Origin: Enterobacter sp. ENT03
Lineage (GTDB): Bacteria > Pseudomonadota > Gammaproteobacteria > Enterobacterales > Enterobacteriaceae
Assembly: GCF_019218745.1 (NCBI RefSeq)
Contig: NZ_JAHUXA010000026.1
Location: 1 to 42,115 of the forward strand
Direction of reading: 5' to 3'
Length of the DNA stretch: 42,115 nucleotides
The position numbers and the translations under genes are program-made. Positions 11,638 through 19,884 of this stretch are shown here, piece after piece (the first letter of the stretch is position 1; every line of letters starts with the position of its first letter). The notes under the pieces are model-generated. The model saw nothing but the letters and a program-made list of their open reading frames with translations. It searched no databases and was not told the origin of the DNA.

Positions 11638-11653
11638 CCGCCCTTACGGGCGG
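11638..11653 (-). other. Stem-loop between tatC and tatD
   Basis: CCGCCC-TTAC-GGGCGG forms a perfect six-base-pair hairpin with a four-base loop just after the tatC stop. No T-run follows on the minus strand, so it is more likely an RNA-processing, stability or attenuating element that sets tatD apart from tatABC than a true terminator. Confidence 0.6.
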
Positions 11654-11660
11654 TCATCGG

Positions 11661-12434
11661 TTACTCTTTTGTGCTTTCGGTGTCGTCTTCGTCGCTCTCG
11701 TCGCTGCGGAAACGCCGCTTGCCGACGTAGAACCGTGAGAAGAACAGGCCGATCTCAAACAGGCAGTACATCGGGATCGCCAGCAGCGTCTGCGAGAACA
11801 CATCCGGCGGCGTCAACAGCATCCCGACCACAAACGCTCCGACTAACACGTAAGGGCGTTTCTTGCGCAGCTCTTCCGGCGTGGTGACACCCATCCAGCA
11901 GATCAGCACGATGGCGACCGGCACTTCAAAGGAGACGCCAAACGCCATAAACAGCGCCATCACAAAGTCGAGATAGCTGGCAATATCCGTCGATACCTGC
12001 ACGCCCACTGGCGCGGTATGCGTCAGGAAGCCAAACGCCAGCGGGAAGACCACGAAATAGGCGAAGGCCATACCGATGTAGAACAGCAGCGAGCTGGACA
12101 CCAGCAGCGGGATCACCAGACGGCGCTCATGCCGGTACAGCGCAGGGGCGACAAATGCCCATACCTGATAGAGGATGACCGGCGCTGAAAGGATCAGCGA
12201 CACCATAAAGGTCAGTTTGATTGGCGTGAAAAACGGCGATGCCACATCGGTGGCGATCATGGTTGCGCCTTCCGGCATCTGCTTGATCAGCGGGGCCGAC
12301 ACCAGTTGATAAATATCATTGGCAAAATAGACCAGCGCCAGAAAAATCAGCAGTACGGCAATGATGCTGTTCAGCAGGCGCTTGCGCAGCTCAATCAGGT
12401 GCGCGATCAGCGGTTGGGTATCTTCTACAGCCAT
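11661..12434 (-). CDS. tatC: Twin-arginine translocase subunit TatC
   Basis: Polytopic inner-membrane core of the Tat system that binds twin-arginine signal peptides together with TatB. The 257 residues have six predicted membrane helices. Family signatures are the N-terminal HLIELRKRL (about 12-20), the periplasmic [12 protein letters not shown] region and the intramembrane glutamate in GVSFEVPV near 170. E. coli TatC has 258 residues. Only two bases separate it from the tatB stop, so the genes are one operon. The tail is acidic ([14 protein letters not shown]). Confidence 0.97.
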   Translation of the reverse strand: MAVEDTQPLIAHLIELRKRLLNSIIAVLLIFLALVYFANDIYQLVSAPLIKQMPEGATMIATDVASPFFTPIKLTFMVSLILSAPVILYQVWAFVAPALYRHERRLVIPLLVSSSLLFYIGMAFAYFVVFPLAFGFLTHTAPVGVQVSTDIASYLDFVMALFMAFGVSFEVPVAIVLICWMGVTTPEELRKKRPYVLVGAFVVGMLLTPPDVFSQTLLAIPMYCLFEIGLFFSRFYVGKRRFRSDESDEDDTESTKE

Positions 12435-12436
12435 GT

Positions 12437-12979
12437 TTAAGATTTACCACTTGTCGAAGGAGTTGAATCGGACGTTGGGGCCGCTGGCGGAACGGTGCTT
12501 TTCACCACTGCTGGCTCGTGTGGCTGCGGGGTGTTGATTTCCGGCTCTGTCGACGGCTTTTGTTCCGGCGCGCTGGCCTGATGTTCCGCGGTAGCGGGGG
12601 TGATGCCTTCGTGCTGCGCTTCGTTATCTTTTACCAGCGGATTATGGATGGTGTGCGCAACATCGCTCTCTTTTTCCGGGTCGTTGGCCGAATAGGTGCG
12701 CTTCATCGATTCCGCCGCTTCGCGCAGCTCTTCCATGGAGGCTTTCAGTTCCGGCGTCAGATTATCCAGACTCGCTTTTTCAACTTTCTTCAGGCTGTCC
12801 TGAAACTCCTGGAGCTTTAGCTCCTGGGCCAGTTCATTTTGCACGGTCGAGGCGAGTGAGCGCAGCGCGCGTACCCAGCCTGCGACCGTTTTAACCGCCA
12901 CCGGCAGACGTTGCGGCCCCAGAACAATGAGGCCGATAACAAAAACCAGAACTAATTCACCAAAACCAATATCGAACAC
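12437..12979 (-). CDS. tatB: Sec-independent translocase subunit TatB
   Basis: Single-span membrane protein that forms the substrate receptor with TatC. In 180 residues: an N-terminal helix ([20 protein letters not shown]) with the conserved membrane glutamate at position 8, the GPQRLP hinge, a long amphipathic and charged helix to about residue 100, then a low-complexity Pro/Thr/Ser-rich tail. E. coli TatB has 171; the difference lies in the tail. tatA ends three bases upstream. Confidence 0.97.
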   Translation of the reverse strand: MFDIGFGELVLVFVIGLIVLGPQRLPVAVKTVAGWVRALRSLASTVQNELAQELKLQEFQDSLKKVEKASLDNLTPELKASMEELREAAESMKRTYSANDPEKESDVAHTIHNPLVKDNEAQHEGITPATAEHQASAPEQKPSTEPEINTPQPHEPAVVKSTVPPAAPTSDSTPSTSGKS

Positions 12980-12982
12980 GAA

Positions 12983-13234
12983 TTACACCTGCTCTTTATC
13001 GTGACGCTTTGCGTCTTCTTTCTTCACTTCATCCTGCTTTTCAGCAATGGATTTAGCCGTAAAATCCGCGTCTTCCGTCGGTTTTTCGTGCTTATCATCA
13101 TCACCCATGGCTTTTTTGAAGCCCTTAATCGATGCGCCTAAATCCGAGCCAATCGAACCGAGTTTTTTGGTGCCAAACAGCAGCACAACGATGACGGCGA
13201 TGATGAGCAACTGCCAGATACTGATACCACCCAT
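12983..13234 (-). CDS. tatA: Sec-independent translocase subunit TatA
   Basis: Pore-forming Tat subunit that assembles on the TatBC receptor after substrate binding. The 83 residues contain a short membrane helix ([16 protein letters not shown]), the FGTKKL hinge and an amphipathic helix [18 protein letters not shown], then a charged tail. It is the first gene of tatABCD. A strong hairpin lies between it and ubiB upstream. Confidence 0.97.
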   Translation of the reverse strand: MGGISIWQLLIIAVIVVLLFGTKKLGSIGSDLGASIKGFKKAMGDDDKHEKPTEDADFTAKSIAEKQDEVKKEDAKRHDKEQV

Positions 13235-13266
13235 ACATTATCCCCAGTAATAGATGATGAATTAAC

Positions 13267-13294
13267 CGGGCCCCAGTATACGTTAAGGGGCCCG
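13267..13294 (-). other. Strong stem-loop between ubiB and tatA
   Basis: CGGGCCCC (13267-13274) pairs perfectly with GGGGCCCG (13287-13294) around a 12-base loop containing TTAACGTATAC. No T-run follows on the tatA side. It separates the ubi operon from tatABCD and could be a weak terminator, pause or processing site. The loop is A/T-rich, so overlap with a tatA promoter is also possible. Confidence 0.65.
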
Positions 13295-13304
13295 CAGTGA
13301 GCGA

Positions 13305-14951
13305 TCAAATTGCGCGTGTTTTACGCCAGCCGATCAGCCAGATAACCAGTCCACCCGCCATCAGCCAGGCCGGAGCCGACTGCCATTCCGGGCGGTTAAT
13401 CAGCAATAATGTACCACTGAGTATCAACGTTGCCCCAATGCCGAACAAATAACGCGATTGTCCCTGACGCATATGGTTCACGTGCAGGTCACGAGAAATT
13501 TGCTCAACGCTGTGCTGCAACTGCTTGCTCTGGCGCAGATTGTTGTAAATCAGCTCCGGCAGTTCGGGCATTTTTTCCACCCAGAACGGCGCTTTTTCTT
13601 TCAGCGAGCGGATCAGCGCCGGAATGCCGACCTGATCTTTGATCCAGGATTCAAGGAAAGGTTTCGCGGTTTTCCATAGATCGAGTTGCGGATAGAGCTG
13701 GCGACCCACGCCTTCTACATACAGCAGCGTCTTTTGCAGCAGTACCAGCTGTGGCTGCACTTCCATATTGAAGCGGCGCGCGGTGTTGAACAGGTTTAAC
13801 AGCACGTGGCCAAAGGAGATCTCCGCCAGCGGCTTCTCGAAAATGGGCTCGCAAACGGTACGGATGGCGAACTCGAACTCTTCCACGTTGGTGTCCGGCG
13901 GTACCCAGCCAGAATCCACATGCAGCTCTGCTACTTTGCGGTAATCGCGGTTGAAGAAAGCGATAAAGTTCTCAGCCAGATAACGCTTATCTTCTTTGTT
14001 CAGCGAACCCACGATGCCGCAGTCGATGCCGATATACTGCGGATCCTCCGGGTGCTCATAGCTGACAAAAATGTTGCCTGGGTGCATATCTGCATGGAAG
14101 AAGCTGTCGCGGAATACCTGCGTGAAGAACACCTGTACGCCCCGCTCGGCCAGCAATTTCATATTGGTGCCGTTTTTCTCCAGCGCCGCAATGTCGTTGA
14201 TAGGAATACCGTAGATGCGCTCCATCACCAGCATATCCTGGCTGCAATAGTCAGAGTAAATCTCCGGCACATACAGCATCGGGCTGTCTTCAAAGTTGCG
14301 GCGTAGCTGGATGGCGTTCGCCGCTTCGCGCAGCAGATTTAGCTCGTCGATCAGCGTTTTTTCATACTCATGCACCACTTCTAACGGCCGCAGACGGCGG
14401 CCATCCGGCAGCAGACGCGGTACCCAGCGGGCAAGGCGGTAAATAAGGCGCATATCGGCTTTGATCACCGGCAGAATGTCCGGGCGGATCACTTTGATGA
14501 CCACCTCTTTGCCGTTCTCTTTTAGCCGGGCGGTATGTACCTGCGCAATCGACGCCGACGCCAGCGGGGTAATGTCGAAATCATCAAACCAGGTTTCAAC
14601 AGGCAGATCGCCCATGGCTTTTTCGATCTGTCGCTTAGCCAGCGCGCCGTCGAAAGGGGCAACGCGGTCCTGCAACATGGCGAGCTGATCGGCAATAACC
14701 GGCGGGAAAAGATCGCGGCGGGTAGACAGCATCTGTCCGAACTTGATCCACACCGGGCCTAATTCCTGTAATGCGAGGCGCAGACGATGGCCTAATTCTT
14801 TGTCTTTGTGGCGGTTTGGCATCCAGAACAGCGTGCGACGCCAGAGGCGAAGCGGCATAGTGAGGCGCATTCTGGGGATCAGCTCATCAAGGCCGTAACT
14901 CAAAAAAGTTTGGATGATGAAGTAAAGGCGCCGAATTTCACCTGGCGTCAT
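13305..14951 (-). CDS. ubiB: Ubiquinone biosynthesis atypical kinase/ATPase UbiB
   Basis: Membrane-anchored ABC1/ADCK-family protein needed for ubiquinone synthesis; family members have ATPase activity thought to help extract or deliver lipid intermediates. The 548 residues show the family KxGQ motif in [16 protein letters not shown] (about 70-85), the alanine-rich loop ASIAQVHTA, an ATP-site lysine in [19 protein letters not shown] (catalytic loop) and GIDCGIVG (metal-binding). Two hydrophobic helices close the C terminus (about 500-545). E. coli UbiB has 546. Its ATG overlaps the ubiJ stop by four bases. Confidence 0.97.
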   Translation of the reverse strand: MTPGEIRRLYFIIQTFLSYGLDELIPRMRLTMPLRLWRRTLFWMPNRHKDKELGHRLRLALQELGPVWIKFGQMLSTRRDLFPPVIADQLAMLQDRVAPFDGALAKRQIEKAMGDLPVETWFDDFDITPLASASIAQVHTARLKENGKEVVIKVIRPDILPVIKADMRLIYRLARWVPRLLPDGRRLRPLEVVHEYEKTLIDELNLLREAANAIQLRRNFEDSPMLYVPEIYSDYCSQDMLVMERIYGIPINDIAALEKNGTNMKLLAERGVQVFFTQVFRDSFFHADMHPGNIFVSYEHPEDPQYIGIDCGIVGSLNKEDKRYLAENFIAFFNRDYRKVAELHVDSGWVPPDTNVEEFEFAIRTVCEPIFEKPLAEISFGHVLLNLFNTARRFNMEVQPQLVLLQKTLLYVEGVGRQLYPQLDLWKTAKPFLESWIKDQVGIPALIRSLKEKAPFWVEKMPELPELIYNNLRQSKQLQHSVEQISRDLHVNHMRQGQSRYLFGIGATLILSGTLLLINRPEWQSAPAWLMAGGLVIWLIGWRKTRAI

Positions 14952-15553
14952 TTGCCCTCCAGTTTTTCCAGTCGGTGAGTTAACGCGTCAACCGAACGCG
15001 CAATAGCTGCGGTTTCTTCTGCGAACCAGGCCACTTCCAGCCCGCCGGGAGCCATACGCCACTCCTGGGTCAGGGTTTCAGCGACATACTGTTGCTGACG
15101 CTGAACGTTCTTGCGCACAAACGCCGTTCCGCTGCGCAGCACCTGGCTGATACCTTCAGCAGCAATATCACCGGTCCAGGGCGCTAACAGTTCTGCCGCA
15201 TCAAACTCCGCCAGATCCATTAATGCCCCAAAGTTTTGCACGACCTGGAGATCGCCCTGCACTTCCAGCTCGCCGCTGCGGATAAGCGTGGTGAGCTGCT
15301 TACGGTCGCGCAACGTGGGCAGGACTCGCAGTTGGGTAATGACCGTACAGTCCGCTTCGCCCTCCCATTCGCCCAGCACATCGAGCTGACGCTCGCTGAA
15401 TGCCAGCACCAACGGGGTGGAAAGCTCTTTGACGACAATACGCAGTACCTTGCCCTGCAAGCGCTGACGTGCAGCTTTCAGGGCCTGGGGGCGGTATAAA
15501 AACGTATTGAGGACGCGCTCTATCCCGGCGGTCATTAACGGCTTAAAGGGCAT
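14948..15553 (-). CDS. ubiJ: Ubiquinone biosynthesis accessory factor UbiJ (SCP2 domain)
   Basis: Lipid-binding accessory protein that with UbiK supports the soluble Ubi enzyme complex. From ATG 15553 it has 201 residues, the E. coli length. An SCP2 sterol-carrier-like domain covers about 15-120 ([37 protein letters not shown]). A C-terminal helical/coiled-coil segment ends [18 protein letters not shown] at about seven bases supports this start over one 45 bases upstream. In E. coli a small RNA, EsrE, is reported from the 3' part of this gene; I cannot confirm it here. It lies between ubiE (13 bases) and ubiB (overlap). Confidence 0.94.
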   Translation of the reverse strand: MPFKPLMTAGIERVLNTFLYRPQALKAARQRLQGKVLRIVVKELSTPLVLAFSERQLDVLGEWEGEADCTVITQLRVLPTLRDRKQLTTLIRSGELEVQGDLQVVQNFGALMDLAEFDAAELLAPWTGDIAAEGISQVLRSGTAFVRKNVQRQQQYVAETLTQEWRMAPGGLEVAWFAEETAAIARSVDALTHRLEKLEGK

Positions 15554-15566
15554 ACGCAGACTCCTG

Positions 15567-16334
15567 TCAGAACTTGTAACCACGATGCAGGGCAACAATG
15601 CCGGCGGTCAAATTGTAGTAATCGACGTTTTCAAAGCCAGCATCCTGCATCATCGCCTTCAATGTCTCCTGATTAGGATGCATACGAATGGATTCCGCCA
15701 GGTAACGATAGCTGCCGGCGTCGCTGGCGACCAGTTCGCCAATGCGCGGCAGAATATGGAACGAGTAAGCGTCATACGCTTTACTCAGCGGCTCGATAAC
15801 CGGTTTGGAGAATTCCAGCACCAGTAGACGACCGCCCGGCTTGAGCACACGGAACATCGAACGCAGCGCTTTCTCTTTGTCGGTCACATTACGCAGACCG
15901 AAGGAGATAGTAATGCAGTCAAAGGTGTTATCCGGGAACGGCAGCGCTTCGGCATTGGCCTGCACGTATTCAACGTTACCGATCACGCCGATATTACGCA
16001 GTTTCTCGCGGCCTACTTTCAGCATCGAGTCGTTAATATCCGCCAGCACTACTTGCCCGGTTTCCCCGACCAGACGCGAGAATTTCGCCGTCAGATCGCC
16101 GGTACCGCCAGCCAGATCGAGAACTTTTTGCCCACGGCGCACGCCGCTGCAATCGATCGTGAAACGCTTCCATAAACGGTGGATGCCAAAGGACATCAGA
16201 TCGTTCATGACATCGTATTTTGCCGCCACGGAATGAAAGACGTGCGCCACCATGTCAGCTTTCTGCGTTTTGGCGACGGTCTGATAACCAAAGTGCGTCG
16301 TGTCCTGTGAAGTTTCTTGTGGATCTTCCGCCAT
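15567..16334 (-). CDS. ubiE: Ubiquinone/menaquinone C-methyltransferase UbiE
   Basis: SAM-dependent methyltransferase that acts in both ubiquinone synthesis (C-2 methylation of DDMQH2) and menaquinone synthesis. In 255 residues the class I fold is clear: motif [13 protein letters not shown] (SAM binding), DINDSML (motif after strand 2), [25 protein letters not shown], and VLEFSKP. E. coli UbiE has 251. It is the first gene of ubiEJB, 66 bases after rmuC. Confidence 0.97.
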   Translation of the reverse strand: MAEDPQETSQDTTHFGYQTVAKTQKADMVAHVFHSVAAKYDVMNDLMSFGIHRLWKRFTIDCSGVRRGQKVLDLAGGTGDLTAKFSRLVGETGQVVLADINDSMLKVGREKLRNIGVIGNVEYVQANAEALPFPDNTFDCITISFGLRNVTDKEKALRSMFRVLKPGGRLLVLEFSKPVIEPLSKAYDAYSFHILPRIGELVASDAGSYRYLAESIRMHPNQETLKAMMQDAGFENVDYYNLTAGIVALHRGYKF

Positions 16335-16400
16335 CTCAGTGCCTGCTTATCAAGAAATTGTTCGTGAAGTGTAACAGATTGGGCGCAATTGCCCTATGTT

Positions 16401-17861
16401 TCAACCGCCTTGCGATACGTGCTCCGGGCGGTCATTGACCGCTGTGCGCGTCGCTAATTCATTGTCTTGCTGAGGGTCTTCTGCGCTCTGCTCACCGGCC
16501 CGCAGACGAAATTCCTCGTCCTGGGCGGTAGCCTGTTCAGCTAAATCCGGATTAATCTCGCGTTTCACCTCTACCCCGAGGCCGCGAAACGCCTCGGCCT
16601 GTGCCAGCAGATTGCCACGCCCGGAAGTCAGTTTTTTCATCGCCTGCCGGTAGTTATCCTGCGCTTTATCCAGCCCCTGACCGATGGAGGACATATCATC
16701 CACAAACAGGCGCATTTTGTCGTACAGGCGACTGGCGCGGTCGGCGATCTGCTGAGCGTTGCGGCTTTGGTGTTCATAACGCCAGAGATTGGCAATAGTG
16801 CGCAGCGCCACCAGCAGCGTGGTGGGGCTGACCAGCATAATGTTGTTTTTCAGCGCCTCGTTGATCAGCTCCGGCTGCCGATCCAGCGCCAGTAAAAAGG
16901 CCGGTTCGACGGGGATAAACATCAGCACGTAGTCGAGCGAACGCAGTCCCGGCAACTGCTGGTAATCCTTGCGGCCCAGCAGACGGATGTGATTGCGTAC
17001 AGAAGCGAGATGTTCCTGTAACGCGCTTTCGCGGGTGTACTCGTCGTCGGCGTTAAAATAGCGCTCGTAGGCCACCAGCGTCATTTTGGCGTCAATGACA
17101 ACGTCCTTGCCCTGCGGCAGCCGCACGATGACATCAGGTTGCATTCGCGCTCGCGCGTCAGTTTCGATGCTGACCTGGGTTTCATACTCGTAGCCATGTC
17201 GTAAGCCCGACGCTTCCAGCACGCGGGTCAGCACCACTTCGCCCCAGTTGCCCTGGGTTTTGTTGTCGCCTTTCAGGGCGCGGGTCAGGTTCACCGCTTC
17301 CTGCGCCATTTGCGCATTCAGTTGCTGGAGATTGCGGATCTCGTGCGCCAGCGTATGCCGCTCGCGCGCCTCCTGCCCAAAGCTGTCCTGCACCTGGCGG
17401 CGAAAGCCATCCAGCTGCTCGCGCAGCGGCGTCAGTAAACTGCCGAGACTCTGGCGGTTCTGCTCATCCACCCGGCGGTTGCTCTGTTCAAAAATACGGT
17501 TGGCGAGGTTTTCAAACTGCTCGCTCAGGCGCTGTTCGCTGTTGATCATCTGGCGGATTTTGTCTTCCGCATGCAGTTGGGTGGATTCGAGGCGGGTAGT
17601 CACTTCACGCAGATCGGCCTCCAGCGAGGTGTTAATCTCCCGCAGGCTGCGCAGTTCGTTATTCAGCAGTTCGCACTCGTCGCGCCAGTGCTGGTGTTGC
17701 GTGAGCTGTTGCCTGGCCGCGCTCAGTTCAATATCCAGTTCACGGCGATCTTCCAGCAGATCGGCCCGCAACTGGTCGGCGCGGGATTTCATGGCTAACC
17801 ACCCAAGCAGTACGCCACCCAGCAGCGCCGCCGCCACGCTTAACAGTATTGAAATATCCAC
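16401..17861 (-). CDS. rmuC: DNA recombination-limiting protein RmuC
   Basis: Predicted membrane-anchored nuclease-like protein; E. coli rmuC mutants show more inversion between short inverted repeats. From GTG 17861 it has 486 residues: an N-terminal membrane helix (ISILLSVAAALLGGVLLGWL), a long coiled coil (about 30-190), then the RmuC domain (TQGNWGEVVLTRVLEASGL, DVVIDAKMTLVAYERYF, MFIPVEPAFLLAL). AGGGG five bases before this GTG supports the start; an upstream TTG at 17894 has no such support. The C-terminal tail diverges from E. coli (475 residues) and is acidic and low-complexity. Confidence 0.93.
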   Translation of the reverse strand: MDISILLSVAAALLGGVLLGWLAMKSRADQLRADLLEDRRELDIELSAARQQLTQHQHWRDECELLNNELRSLREINTSLEADLREVTTRLESTQLHAEDKIRQMINSEQRLSEQFENLANRIFEQSNRRVDEQNRQSLGSLLTPLREQLDGFRRQVQDSFGQEARERHTLAHEIRNLQQLNAQMAQEAVNLTRALKGDNKTQGNWGEVVLTRVLEASGLRHGYEYETQVSIETDARARMQPDVIVRLPQGKDVVIDAKMTLVAYERYFNADDEYTRESALQEHLASVRNHIRLLGRKDYQQLPGLRSLDYVLMFIPVEPAFLLALDRQPELINEALKNNIMLVSPTTLLVALRTIANLWRYEHQSRNAQQIADRASRLYDKMRLFVDDMSSIGQGLDKAQDNYRQAMKKLTSGRGNLLAQAEAFRGLGVEVKREINPDLAEQATAQDEEFRLRAGEQSAEDPQQDNELATRTAVNDRPEHVSQGG

Positions 17862-17952
17862 ATCTTCCCCTGCAAAAATCACTGACCGGTGCAAAGTATG
17901 ATTGTGCTGTACAGATGTCCAGCTGGAAAGGGATTTCCTGCGAGGCGCTACG

Positions 17953-17982
17953 CAAAAAGTAAAGGCCGGGAAGCCCGGCCTT
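17953..17982 (-). terminator. Rho-independent terminator of udp
   Basis: On the minus strand AAGGCCGGG-CTT-CCCGGCCTT forms a nine-base-pair hairpin followed by TACTTTTT. It lies about 25 bases after the udp stop, separating udp from rmuC. Confidence 0.9.
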
Positions 17983-18005
17983 AGAAATGACGGTAAAAAC
18001 GAGGA

Positions 18006-18767
18006 CTACAGCAGGCGACGCGCCGCTTCCACCACGATTTTCACCGCGTGGCTTTCAGTCTGTTTCATGGTTTCCGCGTTCGGGATCTCCTGCTGGGTAC
18101 GGTTGACGATCACGCCTGCCACCATACCGGCACGCAGACCCTGGCTTGAGCACATGGTCAGCAGCGTTGCAGATTCCATTTCGTAGTTCATCACGCCCAT
18201 GGACTGCCACTCTTCCATAGAGCCTTTGTAGCGTTTTACTACACGGCCAGAGAAGGTGTCATAGCGTTCCTGACCCGGATAGAAGGTGTCAGAAGAGGCG
18301 GTCACGCCGATGTGCGTAGTGGCACCCACGGATTTCGCCGCCTCGACCAGCGCGGTGGTGCAGGCAAAATCAGCGACGGCCGGGTATTCCATCGGGGCAA
18401 AGTGCAGGCTGGCACCGTCAAGGCGCACAGACGCGGTCGTTACCAGCACGTCACCCACATTAATATGCGGCTGGATCGCACCGGTCGTGCCGACGCGCAG
18501 GAAAGTACGGATGCCGAGCTGGGCCAGTTCTTCCACCGCGATTGAGGTAGAGGGGCCGCCGATACCGGTGGAGCATACGATGACCGGCTTGCCGTCCAGC
18601 TCAGCGCGCCAGGAGGTGAATTCGCGGTGTGATGCCAGCTTAACCGGCTTATCCATCAGCGCGGCGATCTTTTCCACTCGCTCCGGGTCGCCTGGGACAA
18701 TGGCAAGCGTGGCCCCTTGTAAATCATTTTTGGTGAGGCCGAGGTGAAAAACATCAGACTGTGACAT
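18006..18767 (-). CDS. udp: Uridine phosphorylase
   Basis: Cleaves uridine with phosphate to uracil and ribose-1-phosphate in pyrimidine salvage; a cytoplasmic hexamer. From ATG 18767 it has 253 residues, identical in length to E. coli Udp. PNP/UDP family motifs are [12 protein letters not shown] (phosphate site), [26 protein letters not shown] and the substrate-site [20 protein letters not shown] seven bases before this ATG rules out the longer reading. Two CRP-type sites upstream suggest cAMP control as in E. coli. Confidence 0.97.
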   Translation of the reverse strand: MSQSDVFHLGLTKNDLQGATLAIVPGDPERVEKIAALMDKPVKLASHREFTSWRAELDGKPVIVCSTGIGGPSTSIAVEELAQLGIRTFLRVGTTGAIQPHINVGDVLVTTASVRLDGASLHFAPMEYPAVADFACTTALVEAAKSVGATTHIGVTASSDTFYPGQERYDTFSGRVVKRYKGSMEEWQSMGVMNYEMESATLLTMCSSQGLRAGMVAGVIVNRTQQEIPNAETMKQTESHAVKIVVEAARRLL

Positions 18768-18812
18768 AGGTGACTCCTCTGTAGATCGGATTATCAGAAG
18801 TAGCAAAAAGGT

Positions 18813-18818
18813 ACTTTA
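18813..18818 (-). promoter_or_regulatory. Candidate -10 element of the udp promoter
   Basis: On the minus strand TGTAAAGTAC gives a -10-like TAAAGT. The transcription start implied (near 18806) places the nearer CRP site centre (18847.5) at about -41.5, the class II activator position. There is no good -35, as expected for a CRP-dependent promoter. The sequence is seen; the assignment is inferred. Confidence 0.5.
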
Positions 18819-18839
18819 CAGAAGCTGCACGTTAAATTT

Positions 18840-18855
18840 CGTGACAACCATCACT
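18840..18855. promoter_or_regulatory. CRP-type site, udp-proximal
   Basis: CGTGA-CAACCA-TCACT matches the CRP consensus TGTGA-N6-TCACA at eight of ten positions. It is the nearer of two sites whose centres are 52 bases apart, an arrangement known from the E. coli udp promoter, where CytR binds between two CRP dimers. Confidence 0.65.
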
Positions 18856-18891
18856 GCCAATAAATTTGTTTGCAGTGGTTTTCCATAAAAT

Positions 18892-18907
18892 AGTGATAAA
18901 CATCACA
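18892..18907. promoter_or_regulatory. CRP-type site, udp-distal / dlhH side
   Basis: AGTGA-TAAACA-TCACA matches the CRP consensus at nine of ten positions. It lies between udp and dlhH. The 36 bases between the two CRP sites contain TTTGCA-like sequence, where a CytR operator could lie, but CytR motifs are too loose to call by eye. Confidence 0.7.
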
Positions 18908-19035
18908 TTAACATGTCCAGCGCTCAGGCATCTCTCAAAAGATAGCCGCTTTCGTGAATGCTGTATTTTGGTCGGCTGACTATAGTTACTTATTGCGCTT
19001 CTTTTTTGCATCATTACAAGGGTACGGAGATCGCC

Positions 19036-19848
19036 ATGACCACAGACAAACAACCCGGCTTTGCCCCTGCTGCTTCGCCCCATGCATCCACATCCATTAC
19101 TACCCCTGACGACAATATCGTCGCCGGTCTGACGTCCATCCCCTCACAGGGAGACAACATGCCTGCTTACCACGCTCGCCCGGCAGAGGCGGCGGGGGCG
19201 CTGCCAGTGGTGATCGTGATCCAGGAAATTTTTGGCGTGCACGAGCATATTCGCGATCTCTGCCGTCGCCTGGCGCAGGAAGGTTATCTTGCCGTGGCGC
19301 CAGAACTCTATTTTCGCCAGGGCGATCCGAATGAATATGACGATATTCCGACGCTGCTCAGCGAGCTGGTTTCGAAGGTGCCGGATGCGCAGGTGCTGGC
19401 GGATCTGGATCACGTGGCAAACTGGGCCGCGCGCAACGGCGGCGATCCGCATCGTCTGATGGCGACCGGTTTTTGCTGGGGTGGCCGCATTGCCTGGCTG
19501 TACGCCGCGCATAATCCGCAGTTGAAAGCGGCGGTGGCGTGGTACGGCAAGCTGGTGGGGGATAAAACGATCAATTCGCCAACACATCCGGTGGATATTG
19601 CCACTGAACTCACCGCCCCGGTGCTCGGCCTGTACGGCGCACAGGATACCAGCATTCCACAGGACACCATCGACACCATGCGTCAGGCGCTGCGGGCCGC
19701 TAACGCTACCGCGGAAATTGTGGTCTATCCCGATGCCGGACATGCCTTTAACGCCGATTACCGTCCGAGCTATCACGCCGAATCCGCGCAGGATGGCTGG
19801 CAGCGTATGCTGACCTGGTTCGAACGCTACGGCGCTAAAAAAAGCTGA
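19036..19848 (+). CDS. dlhH: Dienelactone hydrolase family protein DlhH
   Basis: Alpha/beta hydrolase of the dienelactone hydrolase family (YsgA in E. coli); the physiological substrate is not established. From ATG 19036 it has 270 residues (E. coli 271). The nucleophile elbow GFCWGG has the catalytic cysteine, and the acid and histidine are expected in GAQDTSIP and DAGHAFN. The oxyanion region is VIQEIFGVHEHIRD. GGAGA lies about six bases before this start. It is divergent from udp, as in E. coli, but on the other side metE is replaced by yhjG. Confidence 0.94.
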   Translation: MTTDKQPGFAPAASPHASTSITTPDDNIVAGLTSIPSQGDNMPAYHARPAEAAGALPVVIVIQEIFGVHEHIRDLCRRLAQEGYLAVAPELYFRQGDPNEYDDIPTLLSELVSKVPDAQVLADLDHVANWAARNGGDPHRLMATGFCWGGRIAWLYAAHNPQLKAAVAWYGKLVGDKTINSPTHPVDIATELTAPVLGLYGAQDTSIPQDTIDTMRQALRAANATAEIVVYPDAGHAFNADYRPSYHAESAQDGWQRMLTWFERYGAKKS

Positions 19849-19852
19849 ATCA

Positions 19853-19878
19853 ATCCCTTTCCCTCGCGGGAAAGGGAT
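19853..19878. terminator. Bidirectional hairpin between convergent dlhH and yhjG
   Basis: ATCCCTTTCCC-TCGC-GGGAAAGGGAT is a perfect 11-base-pair stem with a 4-base loop. Towards dlhH there is little T-rich tail. On the minus strand, for yhjG, the stem is followed by TGATTCAGC and then a seven-T run. It lies exactly in the 36-base gap joining the two E. coli-like blocks. Confidence 0.75.
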
Positions 19879-19884
19879 ACCGTC

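Noticed and set aside
16381-16394. GGGCGCAATTGCCC near-palindrome between rmuC and ubiE as a terminator
   Set aside because: Four-pair stem with a mismatching centre and no T-run on the minus strand; too weak to call.
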